The notes below the pieces were generated by a model. That model saw only the letters and a program-made list of their open reading frames with translations, ran no database searches and was not told the DNA's origin. Below, in pieces: positions 28,732 to 37,219 of a stretch of DNA of 64,000 nucleotides. The position numbers were made by a program, and so were the translations under genes. Position 1 is the first letter of the stretch. Each line of letters begins with the position of its first letter. Source of the stretch: Gemmatimonadota bacterium (lineage in GTDB: Bacteria > Gemmatimonadota > Gemmatimonadetes > Gemmatimonadales > GWC2-71-9); NCBI GenBank assembly GCA_016713435.1, contig JADJPD010000006.1, positions 1 through 64,000 on the forward strand, in the 5' to 3' direction.

Positions 28732-30350
28732 CAGACCTTTGCCACCGGGGTTGGGGCCGGTGCCTCGCAGCTCTGGCCGCCCTTGTAGGTCTTGCGCGCC
28801 GTGCGGGTGAGCGTCCCGCCGAAGTCGAGGTCGGGCGCCAGGTCGGCGTTGGACTTGAGCTCCACCAGCTGGTCATCGGTGAACACCTTCGACTCGTCGA
28901 AGCGGAGGTTCACCTTGGTGCCCATGCCCTGGCGCTCGATGCGGCCGATGTCGTAGAAGCGCTTGGTGGTCGTCATCTTCGCGAAGGCCTTGAGGCACCC
29001 CATCATGTACTTCCGCTTGAAGCTGTCCCGGATCCAGGGGTAGCTGAAGAGCGCCTTGCGGGAATAGAAGCGGCCGTAGCACTTGAGGACCTGCTTCAGC
29101 ACCTCCTCGCGCTCCATCGCCTTCGGCTTCATGATGGGCGTGGTGAAGTTGTAGCGGCTGAAGTCGCGCACCTGCACCTTGTCGCCGAGGTCCTGGAAGA
29201 GGTCGGAGAAGGGCCAGGGGGTGTACATGTTCCAGTTGGCCATGTCGGGGTCCCAGTCCCGGCAGAGCTTGAACGTCTCCTCGATGGTCTCGGGGGTCTC
29301 GTTCTCCAGGCCCATGATGAACTGCGCCTCGGCCAGCATCCCGTTCTTCTTGAGGAGCTGGATGGCCTTCTTGTTCTGCTCGATCGTGGTCTCCTTGACG
29401 AAGCGATCGAGGTGGAGCTGGCTCGCGGCTTCGGTGCCGAGGGAGACGTGGAACAGCCCGGCCTTGCGGTAGAAGGGCAGCAGGTCCTCGTCGCGGAGGA
29501 CGTCGGTGACGCGGGTGTTGATGCCCCACGGCACGCTGATCTTCCGGTCGATGAGCGTCTGGCACAGCTGGACGAACTTCTTCTTGTTGATCGTGGGCTC
29601 CTCGTCGGCGAGGATGTAGAAGCCCACCTTGTGCACCTCGGTCAGGTACTGGATCTCGTCGGCGAACTTGTTCGGGTCGCGGACCCGGTAGTCGCGCCAG
29701 AACTTCCACTGCGAGCAGAAGCTGCAGGTGAACGGGCAGCCGCGCGCGAAGCTCGGCACCGCCACCCGGGTGTTGAGCGGGATGTAGATGTAGGTGGGCC
29801 AGTGCAGGATGTCCCAGTCGGGCTTGAGGCTGTCGAGGTCCTTGATGGTCTCCTCGGGCGGCGTGGCCACCACCTTGCCGTCCTCGCCCATGAAGGCGAG
29901 GCCCTTGATGGTGTGGCGGTCGACGAGGTCCGTGCCGGCGTCGATGGCGGTCCAGAGGTTCCGCGCCACGATCTCGCCCTCGCCCCGGATCACGTAGTCG
30001 ATCCACGGCGCCTCGTGCAGCACCTGCCGGTACATGAACGTCCCGTGGATCCCCCCGAGGATGGTCTTGCAGTTCGGGTTGATCTCCTTGGCCAGCTTGA
30101 GCGTCTTCTCGGCGCTGTAGATGATCGGGGTCTTGGCGCCGGTGGCCACCACGTCCGGCTTCAGCGCGCGGATCTTCTGCTCCAGGACCTCGTGCGGGAG
30201 GTCGTTGGCCATCGCATCGATGAAATGGATGTCCGTCTGCCCCGCCTGCTTGAGGGTCCCGGCGATGTAGGCGACCCAGGCCGGCGGCCAGTTGCCGGCG
30301 ATCTCGGCGCCACCGGCGTGGTAGTTGGAGAGGACGAGCAGCGTCCGCAT
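28731..30350 (-). CDS. bchE: Oxygen-independent Mg-protoporphyrin IX monomethyl ester cyclase
   Basis: A 539-aa enzyme that builds the fifth (E) ring of bacteriochlorophyll using water as oxygen donor. The N-terminal third is a cobalamin-binding-like Rossmann domain (MRTLLVLSNYHAGGAEIAGNW start), then a radical SAM core with CPFTCSFC at about residues 208-215, and a family-specific C-terminus. The length matches BchE. The window also carries the oxygen-dependent acsF, so the cell can do the step with or without air. A one-mismatch PpsR-type palindrome lies 29 bases before the start codon, suggesting light/oxygen control. Confidence 0.95.
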   Translation of the reverse strand: MRTLLVLSNYHAGGAEIAGNWPPAWVAYIAGTLKQAGQTDIHFIDAMANDLPHEVLEQKIRALKPDVVATGAKTPIIYSAEKTLKLAKEINPNCKTILGGIHGTFMYRQVLHEAPWIDYVIRGEGEIVARNLWTAIDAGTDLVDRHTIKGLAFMGEDGKVVATPPEETIKDLDSLKPDWDILHWPTYIYIPLNTRVAVPSFARGCPFTCSFCSQWKFWRDYRVRDPNKFADEIQYLTEVHKVGFYILADEEPTINKKKFVQLCQTLIDRKISVPWGINTRVTDVLRDEDLLPFYRKAGLFHVSLGTEAASQLHLDRFVKETTIEQNKKAIQLLKKNGMLAEAQFIMGLENETPETIEETFKLCRDWDPDMANWNMYTPWPFSDLFQDLGDKVQVRDFSRYNFTTPIMKPKAMEREEVLKQVLKCYGRFYSRKALFSYPWIRDSFKRKYMMGCLKAFAKMTTTKRFYDIGRIERQGMGTKVNLRFDESKVFTDDQLVELKSNADLAPDLDFGGTLTRTARKTYKGGQSCEAPAPTPVAKV

Positions 30351-30378
30351 GGTGTATCCGTTGATTGACGGTGGGAGG

Positions 30379-30396
30379 CGTCAGTGACTCCTGACA
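30379..30396. promoter_or_regulatory. Candidate PpsR/CrtJ site before bchE (one mismatch)
   Basis: On the plus strand CGTCA-N8-TGACA; the PpsR/CrtJ consensus is TGT-N12-ACA, so one of six fixed bases differs. It ends 29 bases upstream of bchE and shares the TGTCA/TGACA arms of the hemB site. Confidence 0.5.
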
Positions 30397-30456
30397 CACA
30401 CGAGTCTACTCCCCGCCCATGAGGACTAGATGAAGTTCTCGTGAGTCCAATTGGTA

Positions 30457-31041
30457 TTACGGAAGGGTGATTCGGAATTCGCAGGCCGCCCCGCCAACCG
30501 CCTCACACGCCACTTCGGCCACTGTGAGGCGGGGGTGGATCAGGCGACGGAGCAGGTGCTCGAAGGTGGCGCGGTAATAGGAGCAGGTGGGGCGGGAGGC
30601 CTGCCGGCCCCGGCACATCGGGCAGCCGGCAATGGCAAAAACGGGGTCGCCCGCGAGGCGAACGCTGAACCGCCCGCTGCCCGCGAAGGTCCAGGCGTGC
30701 GCCCCGATGGCGCGGGCGAGGATGCGGAGGCCGAGGCGCGCAGGGAGGTGCGGCAGGAGCAGGCGTGCCGGGGCCGGGATGCGGTGGGCCAGCAGGTACT
30801 CGGCCGTCAGCACGCCCGAGCGGTCGAGGATGGCGAGGCCTGCCTCCTCACCGAGGCCGTCGAGGACGTGACCGGCCAGGGCGTGGAAGTCCGCCTCCGG
30901 CACCATGGATTCGGGGAGCCGTTCGGTGAGGTCCCGGTGCCCCTGGGCCACCAGCCAGGCCCGCGCCTCCGCCTCCCCCAGCCGCTCCCCGAGCGCCTGC
31001 ACCGTGCGGATCAGGCAATTGGGGCCGATCCGGCCGGCCAT
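30457..31041 (-). CDS. bchJ: V4R-domain protein, BchJ family
   Basis: A 194-aa soluble protein with a C-terminal 4-vinyl-reductase-type (V4R) domain; the ending CEAVGGAACEFRITLP is the typical V4R signature. BchJ was named for a role in 8-vinyl reduction, but true 8-vinyl reductases are BciA/BciB or COR, and BchJ is now seen as a possible porphyrin carrier or accessory factor. The ATG at 31041 lies five bases after the crtI stop; the longer in-frame extension would run into crtI. Two Cys-containing motifs (CPMCRGR and PTCSYY) near residue 150 may bind metal. Confidence 0.85.
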   Translation of the reverse strand: MAGRIGPNCLIRTVQALGERLGEAEARAWLVAQGHRDLTERLPESMVPEADFHALAGHVLDGLGEEAGLAILDRSGVLTAEYLLAHRIPAPARLLLPHLPARLGLRILARAIGAHAWTFAGSGRFSVRLAGDPVFAIAGCPMCRGRQASRPTCSYYRATFEHLLRRLIHPRLTVAEVACEAVGGAACEFRITLP

Positions 31042-31046
31042 GCTCG

Positions 31047-32582
31047 TCACACCGGCACGTCCTGGCGCACCCGTTCCACCGCGCACTCGGCCGAGATCAG
31101 CACGATCGGGACGCCGCAGCCGGGGTGCGTGCTCTGGCCCACGAAGTAGAGGTTCTGGAGCTTGGGGTGCCGGTTGTGCGGCCGGAACCAGCCGATCTGT
31201 GTCAGGCCGTGGTCCAGCCCGAACGCCTCTCCCCGGAGGTTGCCGAAGGCCGACGTGAAGTGGTCCGGCGTGATGATCTTCTGGGTCACGATGTGCTGCC
31301 GGAGGTTGGGCATCCCGATGGCTTCCATCCGCTCCAGGGTGCGCTCGGCCACCTTGGGCCCTTCCACCTTCCAGTCGATCGGCCGGGCCGGGTCCTGGCT
31401 CGGGGCCAGCACCAGGCAGAAGAGGTTCTCGCAGCCGGGGGGCGCCTGGCCCGGGTCCGTGCGGGTGGTGGCCACCACGTAGAACGGCGGGTCGGCCGGC
31501 ATCCGCTTCTCCTCGAACAGCGCCTTGCAGCTGGCCGGGAGGCTCTCCGAGATGGCCAGGGTGTGGTGCCGGAGGTTCGGATAGGTCCGGTTGACGCCGA
31601 GGTAGAGCAGCACCACCGAGCAGCTGAACTGCGGTGCCATCCGGCTCGGCATGGGGAGCGGCTCCTCGAGGAGCTTCTCGTAGGTGTAGGGCAGGTCGCT
31701 GTTGGCCACCACGACGTCGGCCGTCAGGCGCTGGCCGTCCGCGGTGATGGCGGCGGTGACCTTCCCGCCGCTCTTCTCCAGCCGGGCGATGGGCGTCTGG
31801 TACCGGATGTCCACGCCGAGCTCGGTGGCGAGGCGCGCCAGCGCCACCGACAGCTGGTGCATCCCGCCGATCGGGTAGTGAATGCCGCCGGCCGCCTCGG
31901 AGAAGCCGAGCAGGCCGTACACCCCGAGGGCACGGTAGGGCGAGAGGCCGAGGTAGAGCGCCTGGAAGGTCACGGCCTGCAGGAGCCGCTGGTCCTTGAA
32001 GTAGCGGCGGGCAAACGCCTGGAGGTCCCCGAGCGCGTGGCGTGCGCCGAAGGGGCCCATGGTGCCGATGTTCAGCATGGAAGTGAACCGGTGCATGTTG
32101 CGCCGGATGAACTTCACCCCGCCGTGATAGAGGATTCCCGAGTCGCGGAGCCAGCGCAGCAGCTGCTGGCCGGCGCCCGGCTCCACCGCCTCGAAGTTCT
32201 CCACCAGCTGGTTCAGCCGGCTCGTCATCTCGAAGGTGCTGCCGTCATCGAAGTGGAGCCGGTACGCCGGGTCCACCTGCACCAGCGTCAGGTAGTCCTC
32301 CAGCCGGCGGCCCACCGTCTTGAACAGGTCCTGCCAGATCTCCGGCATCATCACCAGCGACGGGCCGGTGTCGAAGGTGAAGCCCTCCGAGCGCCAGACC
32401 CCGGCCCGGCCGCCGGGGTGGTCGAACTTCTCGGCGAGGGTGACGCGGTAGCCGGCATGGGCCAGGCGGACAGCGGTGGCCAGGCCGCCGATGCCGGCGC
32501 CGATCACGAGCACGCTCCGCGTCCGCCCGCGGCCGCCCGGGGCGGCTGCGGGGGCGGTGTGCCCCGGGAGTGTTACGGTCAT
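31047..32582 (-). CDS. crtI: Phytoene desaturase
   Basis: A 511-aa FAD-dependent enzyme that desaturates phytoene in several steps to neurosporene or lycopene, the precursor of the carotenoids of the antenna. The N-terminal dinucleotide-binding motif is VIGAGIGGLATAVRLAHAGY, followed by EKFDHPGGRAG and the CrtI hallmark FDTGPSLVMMP. The C-terminus carries the HPGCGVPIVLISA FAD-binding signature. The ATG at 32582 overlaps the idi stop (ATGA). The number of desaturations cannot be read from sequence. The phytoene synthase crtB lies in the divergent operon. Confidence 0.93.
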   Translation of the reverse strand: MTVTLPGHTAPAAAPGGRGRTRSVLVIGAGIGGLATAVRLAHAGYRVTLAEKFDHPGGRAGVWRSEGFTFDTGPSLVMMPEIWQDLFKTVGRRLEDYLTLVQVDPAYRLHFDDGSTFEMTSRLNQLVENFEAVEPGAGQQLLRWLRDSGILYHGGVKFIRRNMHRFTSMLNIGTMGPFGARHALGDLQAFARRYFKDQRLLQAVTFQALYLGLSPYRALGVYGLLGFSEAAGGIHYPIGGMHQLSVALARLATELGVDIRYQTPIARLEKSGGKVTAAITADGQRLTADVVVANSDLPYTYEKLLEEPLPMPSRMAPQFSCSVVLLYLGVNRTYPNLRHHTLAISESLPASCKALFEEKRMPADPPFYVVATTRTDPGQAPPGCENLFCLVLAPSQDPARPIDWKVEGPKVAERTLERMEAIGMPNLRQHIVTQKIITPDHFTSAFGNLRGEAFGLDHGLTQIGWFRPHNRHPKLQNLYFVGQSTHPGCGVPIVLISAECAVERVRQDVPV

Positions 32583-33139
32583 GGTAGTGCCTGTTCGCGT
32601 GATGCCAGGAGCAGATCGGGAAAACGGGAATTGAGGATGATGCGGAGCCAGACGGTGAAGCGATTGGGTGCGCGGCGCAGCTCGCCCAGCAGGGCGGGCA
32701 CCGCCACGTGGCGCCACTCCGCCACCTCGTCCGGGTTGGGGGCGAGGGGGCCGTCGTAGCGGCCCACGAAGACGGTGTCGTGCTCGTGCTCCATCAGTCC
32801 GTGGCCCACCCGCGCCCGGTACGAGAAATCAAAGCGCTGCTCGAGCGGGCAGGTGAAGCCCATCTCCTCGCCGAGGCGCCGGACCGCCGCCGAGGCGGTG
32901 TCCTCCCCGGGCCGGGGGTGCCCGCAACAGGTGTTGGACCAGCGGCCCCCCGAATGGTACTTGCCGAGCGCCCGCCGCTGCAGGAGGACCCTCCCCCGGC
33001 CGTCGAAGACGAAGACCGAGAAGGCGCGGTGAAGGAGGGCTTCCTGGTGGGCCCGCAGCTTCTCCAGCCGCCCGATGGGGCGGTTGTCCGGGTCCACGAG
33101 GATCACCTGCTCTTCGGGGGGCAGGACGGCGGTGGTCAT
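32579..33139 (-). CDS. idi: Isopentenyl-diphosphate delta-isomerase, type I
   Basis: A 186-aa Nudix-fold enzyme that interconverts isopentenyl and dimethylallyl diphosphate, feeding carotenoid and phytol synthesis. Diagnostic motifs are the active-site WSNTCCGHP (catalytic Cys) and the acidic EHEHD metal-binding segment, with RRLGEEMG in the Nudix box. It overlaps the 70-aa orf upstream and crtI downstream by 4 bases each (ATGA). Placing idi in front of crtI gives the operon its own isoprenoid boost. Confidence 0.93.
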   Translation of the reverse strand: MTTAVLPPEEQVILVDPDNRPIGRLEKLRAHQEALLHRAFSVFVFDGRGRVLLQRRALGKYHSGGRWSNTCCGHPRPGEDTASAAVRRLGEEMGFTCPLEQRFDFSYRARVGHGLMEHEHDTVFVGRYDGPLAPNPDEVAEWRHVAVPALLGELRRAPNRFTVWLRIILNSRFPDLLLASREQALP

Positions 33140-33348
33140 CCGGCCACGATCTCGATGTCGTCAGGGGAGAGCACCACGTCGCCATGCCCGGGGACGTCCA
33201 CGGTGACCCGGTCCTGCAGCGGGTCGTCCAGTCGGCGGCGGACCCGGCTCACTTCCACGATGAGGCCGGTCCGGCCTTTGACCCGGGGGACGCCGGTGGA
33301 GAGGATCCGGGCCTGGGCGCCCGGGATGCACTGATCGATGTGAGCCAT
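33136..33348 (-). CDS. Small conserved-looking hypothetical protein heading the idi-crtI-bchJ operon
   Basis: A 70-aa protein (starts MAHIDQCIPGAQARILS) of unknown function. It is beta-rich with alternating hydrophobic residues (GRTGLIVEVSRVRRRL, VTVDVPGHGDVVLSPDDIEIV), suggesting a small SH3-like barrel. There is no signal peptide or membrane helix. It is the first gene after the operon promoter and its stop overlaps the idi start by ATGA, so it is translated in step with idi. I cannot name it. Confidence 0.6.
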   Translation of the reverse strand: MAHIDQCIPGAQARILSTGVPRVKGRTGLIVEVSRVRRRLDDPLQDRVTVDVPGHGDVVLSPDDIEIVAG

Positions 33349-33387
33349 GGTGGACTCCGGCGGGGGTGGGGCGGCTTGCGCTGGTGT

Positions 33388-33416
33388 CAAATATACCGTA
33401 CCATATCCGGTGTCAA
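33388..33416 (-). promoter_or_regulatory. Candidate promoter of the minus-strand orf70-idi-crtI operon
   Basis: A -35 TTGACA (33416-33411) is followed after 15 bases by TATATT, or after 17 by TATTTG. The -35 box overlaps the left half of the PpsR-type palindrome at 33411-33428, so a bound repressor would block it. A second TTGACACC copy begins 26 bases downstream. Confidence 0.5.
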
Positions 33417-33428
33417 GATTCCCTGACA
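33411..33428. promoter_or_regulatory. PpsR/CrtJ-type operator between orf70 and hemB
   Basis: TGTCA-N8-TGACA, a perfect match to the TGT-N12-ACA palindrome bound by PpsR/CrtJ aerobic repressors of purple bacteria. It sits in the shared control region of two divergent operons, 21 bases before the hemB ATG. A second copy of GGTGTCAA begins 26 bases to the left and gives a near match (TGT-N12-ACC). Confidence 0.65.
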
Positions 33429-33448
33429 GCCTCCCTCCCTCCATATAT

Positions 33449-34477
33449 ATGGCCACCATCCTGAGCTCCTCCGCCGCCACATCCGGACAGGGTTTCCCGG
33501 TTGACCGTCCCCGCCGCCGCCGCCGGACCGCGGCCCTGCGGGCGATGGTGCGCGAGACCCGGCTGGCCCCGGCGCAGCTGATCGCCCCGTTCTTCGTCTG
33601 CCACGGGAAGGACGTCCGGAACCCCGTGGGCAGCATGCCCGGGGTGGCCCAGCTCTCCGTGGACGGCCAGCTGGACCGGGAGGTCGGGGCGGCCGTGGAG
33701 CTCGGGATTCGCTCCGTCATCCTGTTCGGCCTGCCGGCCCAAAAGGATGCAGTGGGCTCCGAGAACTTCGACCCGGACGGGATCATCGCCCGGGCCATCC
33801 ACCGGATCCGGACCCGGTACCCGGACGTCTGCATCATCACCGACCTCTGCTGCTGCGAGTACACCAGCCACGGCCACTGCGGCATCCTCCGCGGGGAGTA
33901 CGTGGACAACGACGCCACCCTGGAGATCCTGGGCCGGGCGGCGCGGGTGCACGCCGAGGCGGGGGCGGACATCGTGGCGCCCTCCGGGATGATGGACGGG
34001 ATGGTGAGCGCGATTCGGTCGGCGCTGGACGCCGGCGGGCACCTGGACACGGCCATCCTGAGCTATGCCGTGAAGTACGCCAGCGGGTACTACGGCCCCT
34101 TCCGCGACGCCGCCGGGAGCACGCCGGCCTTCGGCGACCGGCGGCAGTACCAGATGGATCCCGCCAACGCGCGCGAGGCGCTGCTCGAGGCGCAGCTCGA
34201 CGAGGCGGAGGGCGCCGACATGCTGATGGTGAAGCCGGCGCTCGCTTACCTGGACATCATCAGCAAGGTGCGGGACCTCTCCCCGCTGCCGCTGGTCTGC
34301 TACAACGTGAGCGGCGAGTACGCCATGGTGAAGGCGGCGGCGCAGAACGGCTGGATCGACGAGCGTCGCGTGGTCACCGAGACGCTGCTCGGGATGCGCC
34401 GGGCCGGCGCGGACATGATCATCACCTACCACGCCACCGACATGGCGCGGTGGCTCCGCGAGGAGGGCAACGCATGA
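33449..34477 (+). CDS. hemB: Delta-aminolevulinic acid dehydratase (porphobilinogen synthase)
   Basis: A 342-aa enzyme that joins two aminolevulinate molecules to porphobilinogen. The zinc-site motif DLCCCEYTSHGHCG (three Cys) puts it in the Zn-dependent group. Active-site segments PSGMMDGMVSAIR, KYASGYYGPFRDAAGS and LMVKPALAYLDI contain the two catalytic Lys. The ATG at 33449 has no Shine-Dalgarno sequence (the leader is pyrimidine-rich), so translation may be weak or leaderless. It is the first gene of the plus-strand operon and overlaps hemL by ATGA. Confidence 0.95.
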   Translation: MATILSSSAATSGQGFPVDRPRRRRRTAALRAMVRETRLAPAQLIAPFFVCHGKDVRNPVGSMPGVAQLSVDGQLDREVGAAVELGIRSVILFGLPAQKDAVGSENFDPDGIIARAIHRIRTRYPDVCIITDLCCCEYTSHGHCGILRGEYVDNDATLEILGRAARVHAEAGADIVAPSGMMDGMVSAIRSALDAGGHLDTAILSYAVKYASGYYGPFRDAAGSTPAFGDRRQYQMDPANAREALLEAQLDEAEGADMLMVKPALAYLDIISKVRDLSPLPLVCYNVSGEYAMVKAAAQNGWIDERRVVTETLLGMRRAGADMIITYHATDMARWLREEGNA

Positions 34478-35796
34478 CGAGCCTCCGCGCGGCGCCCGTG
34501 ACCCCGGTGATCCCACGGTCCGAGGCGCTCTTCGCCGATGCCCAGGCGTTGCTGCCCGGGGGGGTCAACAGCCCGGTGCGCGCCTTCCGGGGCGTGGGGG
34601 GCACGCCCAGGTTCATTGCGCGGGGGAACGGGGCCTACATGGAAGACGTGGACGGCCACGTCTACCTGGACCTGGTGTTCTCGTGGGGCCCGCTGATCCT
34701 GGGGCATGCGGCGCCGCGGGTGGTGCAGGCCATCACCGATGCGGCGCAGCGTGGCACGAGCTATGGCGCGCCCTGCGAGCTCGAGGTGGAGCTGGCGCGC
34801 CGCGTGGTCGCCACCTTCCCGGCGCTCGAGATGGTGCGGTTCGTCAACTCGGGCACCGAGGCCACGATGAGCGCCCTCCGGCTGGCGCGCGCGGCCACGG
34901 GGCGGTCGCTCATCGTCAAGTTCGATGGCTGCTATCACGGGCACGCGGATGCGCTGCTCGCCGCCGCGGGCTCCGGGGTGGCGACGCTGGGCCTGCCGGA
35001 TTCGCCCGGGGTCTCGCCGGCGGTGGTGGCGGACACGCTGGTGGTCGGCTACAACGACGTGGAGGCGGTGGAGCAGCTTTTCGCGGCGCGCGGGGACCAG
35101 ATCGCCGCCGTGATCGTGGAACCGGTGGCCGGCAACATGGGCGTGGTGCCGCCGGTGCCAGGCTTCCTCGAGGCGCTCCGCGCGCTGACGACGAAGCACG
35201 GCGCGCTGCTCATCTTCGACGAGGTGATGACCGGCTGGCGGGCGCATGCGCAGGGGGCGCAGGTGCGCTACGGCATCGCGCCGGACCTCACCTGCCTCGG
35301 CAAGGTGATTGGCGGCGGGTTGCCGGCCGCGGCGTATGGCGGCCGGGCGGAGTACATGAAGCAGGTGGCGCCCGCGGGGAAGATGTACCAGGCGGGCACG
35401 CTGGCGGGCAATCCGCTGGCGATGGCGGCGGGCATCGCCACGCTGGACGAACTGGCCACGCCGGGCCTCTGGGCGCGCGCGGAGCGCTGGGCCGCGGAGG
35501 CGACGCGGGTGCTGGCGGCGAGCGCGGCGGCGCGGGGGATCCCGCTCACCATCAACCGCGTCGGCACCATGTTCACGGCGTTCTTCACGGGCGATCCCGT
35601 GACCGACTACGTCACCGCCAAGCGCGCCGATCGCGACCGCTACGCGCGGTTCTTCCACCAGATGCTGGCCGAAGGGGTGTACCTGGCGCCATCGGCCTTC
35701 GAGGCGGCGTTCACGTCGGTGCTGCACGACGAGGCGGCCCTGCTGCTGTGGCGACGCGCGGTGGACGCCTCACTGGACCGGCTGGGGGAGGGCTAG
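34474..35796 (+). CDS. hemL: Glutamate-1-semialdehyde 2,1-aminomutase
   Basis: A 440-aa PLP enzyme that makes delta-aminolevulinate from glutamate-1-semialdehyde, so the cell uses the C5 (glutamate) route and not the Shemin route of purple alphaproteobacteria. Hallmarks are LLPGGVNSPVRAF, FVNSGTEATMSALRLARA, KFDGCYHGHAD, IFDEVMTGWR and the PLP lysine in LGKVIGGGLPAAAYGG. The ATG at 34474 overlaps the hemB stop (ATGA). Confidence 0.95.
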   Translation: MTSLRAAPVTPVIPRSEALFADAQALLPGGVNSPVRAFRGVGGTPRFIARGNGAYMEDVDGHVYLDLVFSWGPLILGHAAPRVVQAITDAAQRGTSYGAPCELEVELARRVVATFPALEMVRFVNSGTEATMSALRLARAATGRSLIVKFDGCYHGHADALLAAAGSGVATLGLPDSPGVSPAVVADTLVVGYNDVEAVEQLFAARGDQIAAVIVEPVAGNMGVVPPVPGFLEALRALTTKHGALLIFDEVMTGWRAHAQGAQVRYGIAPDLTCLGKVIGGGLPAAAYGGRAEYMKQVAPAGKMYQAGTLAGNPLAMAAGIATLDELATPGLWARAERWAAEATRVLAASAAARGIPLTINRVGTMFTAFFTGDPVTDYVTAKRADRDRYARFFHQMLAEGVYLAPSAFEAAFTSVLHDEAALLLWRRAVDASLDRLGEG

Positions 35797-35800
35797 GCTC

Positions 35801-37219
35801 ATGGCGAGCATCGCGGTCATCGGTGCCGGCGTCGCCGGGCTCACGGCGGCGGTGGAGCTCAAGCGGGCGGGCCATGCGGTCACGGTCTTCGAGGCGGACG
35901 ACCGGGCCGGCGGGGTGATCCAGTCGGTGCGCCACGGCGGGTTCCTGGCGGACTTCGGCGCCAACTCGATGCTGGCGCCGCCGCCGCTGGTGCGCGGGCT
36001 CCTGAGTTCGCTGGACCTCAAGCGGCACCGGGTGGACGCCTCCACGGCGGCGAGCCGCCGCTACGTGGTGCGGGGCGGGCGGCCGCTGGCGGTGCCCACC
36101 TCCCCGCTGGCGCTGGTGACGACGCCGCTCTTCTCCGTGGGCGCCAAGCTCCGCATGCTCACGGAGGCCTTCAACCGCTCCCGCCCGGCTGGCGGCGAGG
36201 AGAGCGTGGCCTCGCTGGTGGAGCGGCGGCTCGGGGCGGAGATCGTCCAGTACGCGCTCGACCCGATCGTGGCCGGGGTGTACGCCGGCAACCCGCACCG
36301 CCTGAGCGCCATGCACGCCATGCCGCTGCTGGGCGGGCTCGAGGCGCGCTACGGGTCGTTCGTGAAGGGGGCGCTCGGCCTGATCCAGGAGCGGCGCCGG
36401 GACCGCGCGCGGGGCGTGCTGCCGCCCGAGCCCGAGGGGAAGATGTTCTCGTACCGGGACGGCATGGCCACGCTGCCGCTGGCGCTGGCCAAGGCCCTGG
36501 ACCACGACATCCACTACCGCACCCGGGTCACCCGGCTGGGCCCGGTGGGCAGCGGCTGGCGGGTGGTGACGCTCGGCCCCGAGGGGCCGGCGCAGCACCT
36601 GGTGGACGCGGTGATCTGTGCGGCGCCGGCGCACGGCCTGGCGCGGATCGAGTTCGCGGGGAAGCAGGGCGAGGACTGGAGCGCCCTGCCCGGCATCGAG
36701 TACTCGCCCGTGGCCGTGGTGGTGAGCGGCTACAAGCGGGAGGAGGTGCGCCACGCCCTCGACGGCTTCGGCGTGCTGGTGCCGGAGCGGGAGGGCCGGC
36801 AGACGCTCGGGACGCTGTTCTCGTCGTCCCTGTTCGCCGAGCGGGCGCCGGCGGGGTACGTGACGCTGACGACCTTCGTGGGCGGGGCGCGGCAGCCGGA
36901 CCTGGCCCTGAGCCAGGACGCCACGGTGGAAGCCGCCGTGGACCGGGACCTCGCCCATCTCCTCGGCATCACGGGCACGCCGACCTTCCGCCTGGTGCAG
37001 CGGCACACCCGCGCCATCCCGCAGTACAACGTGGGCTACGGCGCGGTGAAGGAGCGGATGGACCGGCTGGAGCGGACCAACCCGGGGCTCTTCCTCACCG
37101 GCAGCTACCGCAACGGCGTGTCGGTGGGCGACGTGATGACCTCGGGCCTCCTCGCCGCGCAGGCGGTGGGGGAAAACCTGCCGGCGGGCGATGTGGCGCC
37201 CTCGGGAGCGACTGGATGA
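35801..37219 (+). CDS. hemY: Protoporphyrinogen oxidase, HemY (PPOX) type
   Basis: A 472-aa FAD protein that oxidises protoporphyrinogen IX to protoporphyrin IX. The N-terminus has the dinucleotide motif IGAGVAGLTAAVELKRAGH with the following EADDRAGG, and the C-terminus has the flavin-binding VSVGDVMTSGLLAA. PPOX of this type normally uses O2, which contrasts with the oxygen-independent HemN and BchE nearby. It starts 4 bases after hemL and overlaps crtB by ATGA. Confidence 0.88.
   Translation: MASIAVIGAGVAGLTAAVELKRAGHAVTVFEADDRAGGVIQSVRHGGFLADFGANSMLAPPPLVRGLLSSLDLKRHRVDASTAASRRYVVRGGRPLAVPTSPLALVTTPLFSVGAKLRMLTEAFNRSRPAGGEESVASLVERRLGAEIVQYALDPIVAGVYAGNPHRLSAMHAMPLLGGLEARYGSFVKGALGLIQERRRDRARGVLPPEPEGKMFSYRDGMATLPLALAKALDHDIHYRTRVTRLGPVGSGWRVVTLGPEGPAQHLVDAVICAAPAHGLARIEFAGKQGEDWSALPGIEYSPVAVVVSGYKREEVRHALDGFGVLVPEREGRQTLGTLFSSSLFAERAPAGYVTLTTFVGGARQPDLALSQDATVEAAVDRDLAHLLGITGTPTFRLVQRHTRAIPQYNVGYGAVKERMDRLERTNPGLFLTGSYRNGVSVGDVMTSGLLAAQAVGENLPAGDVAPSGATG

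Noticed and set aside
33441..33452. CCATATATATGG, a CArG-like palindrome overlapping the hemB start codon
   Set aside because: An eukaryotic SRF-type box has no meaning here; the AT-rich palindrome is more likely to ease ribosome access at a start lacking Shine-Dalgarno sequence.
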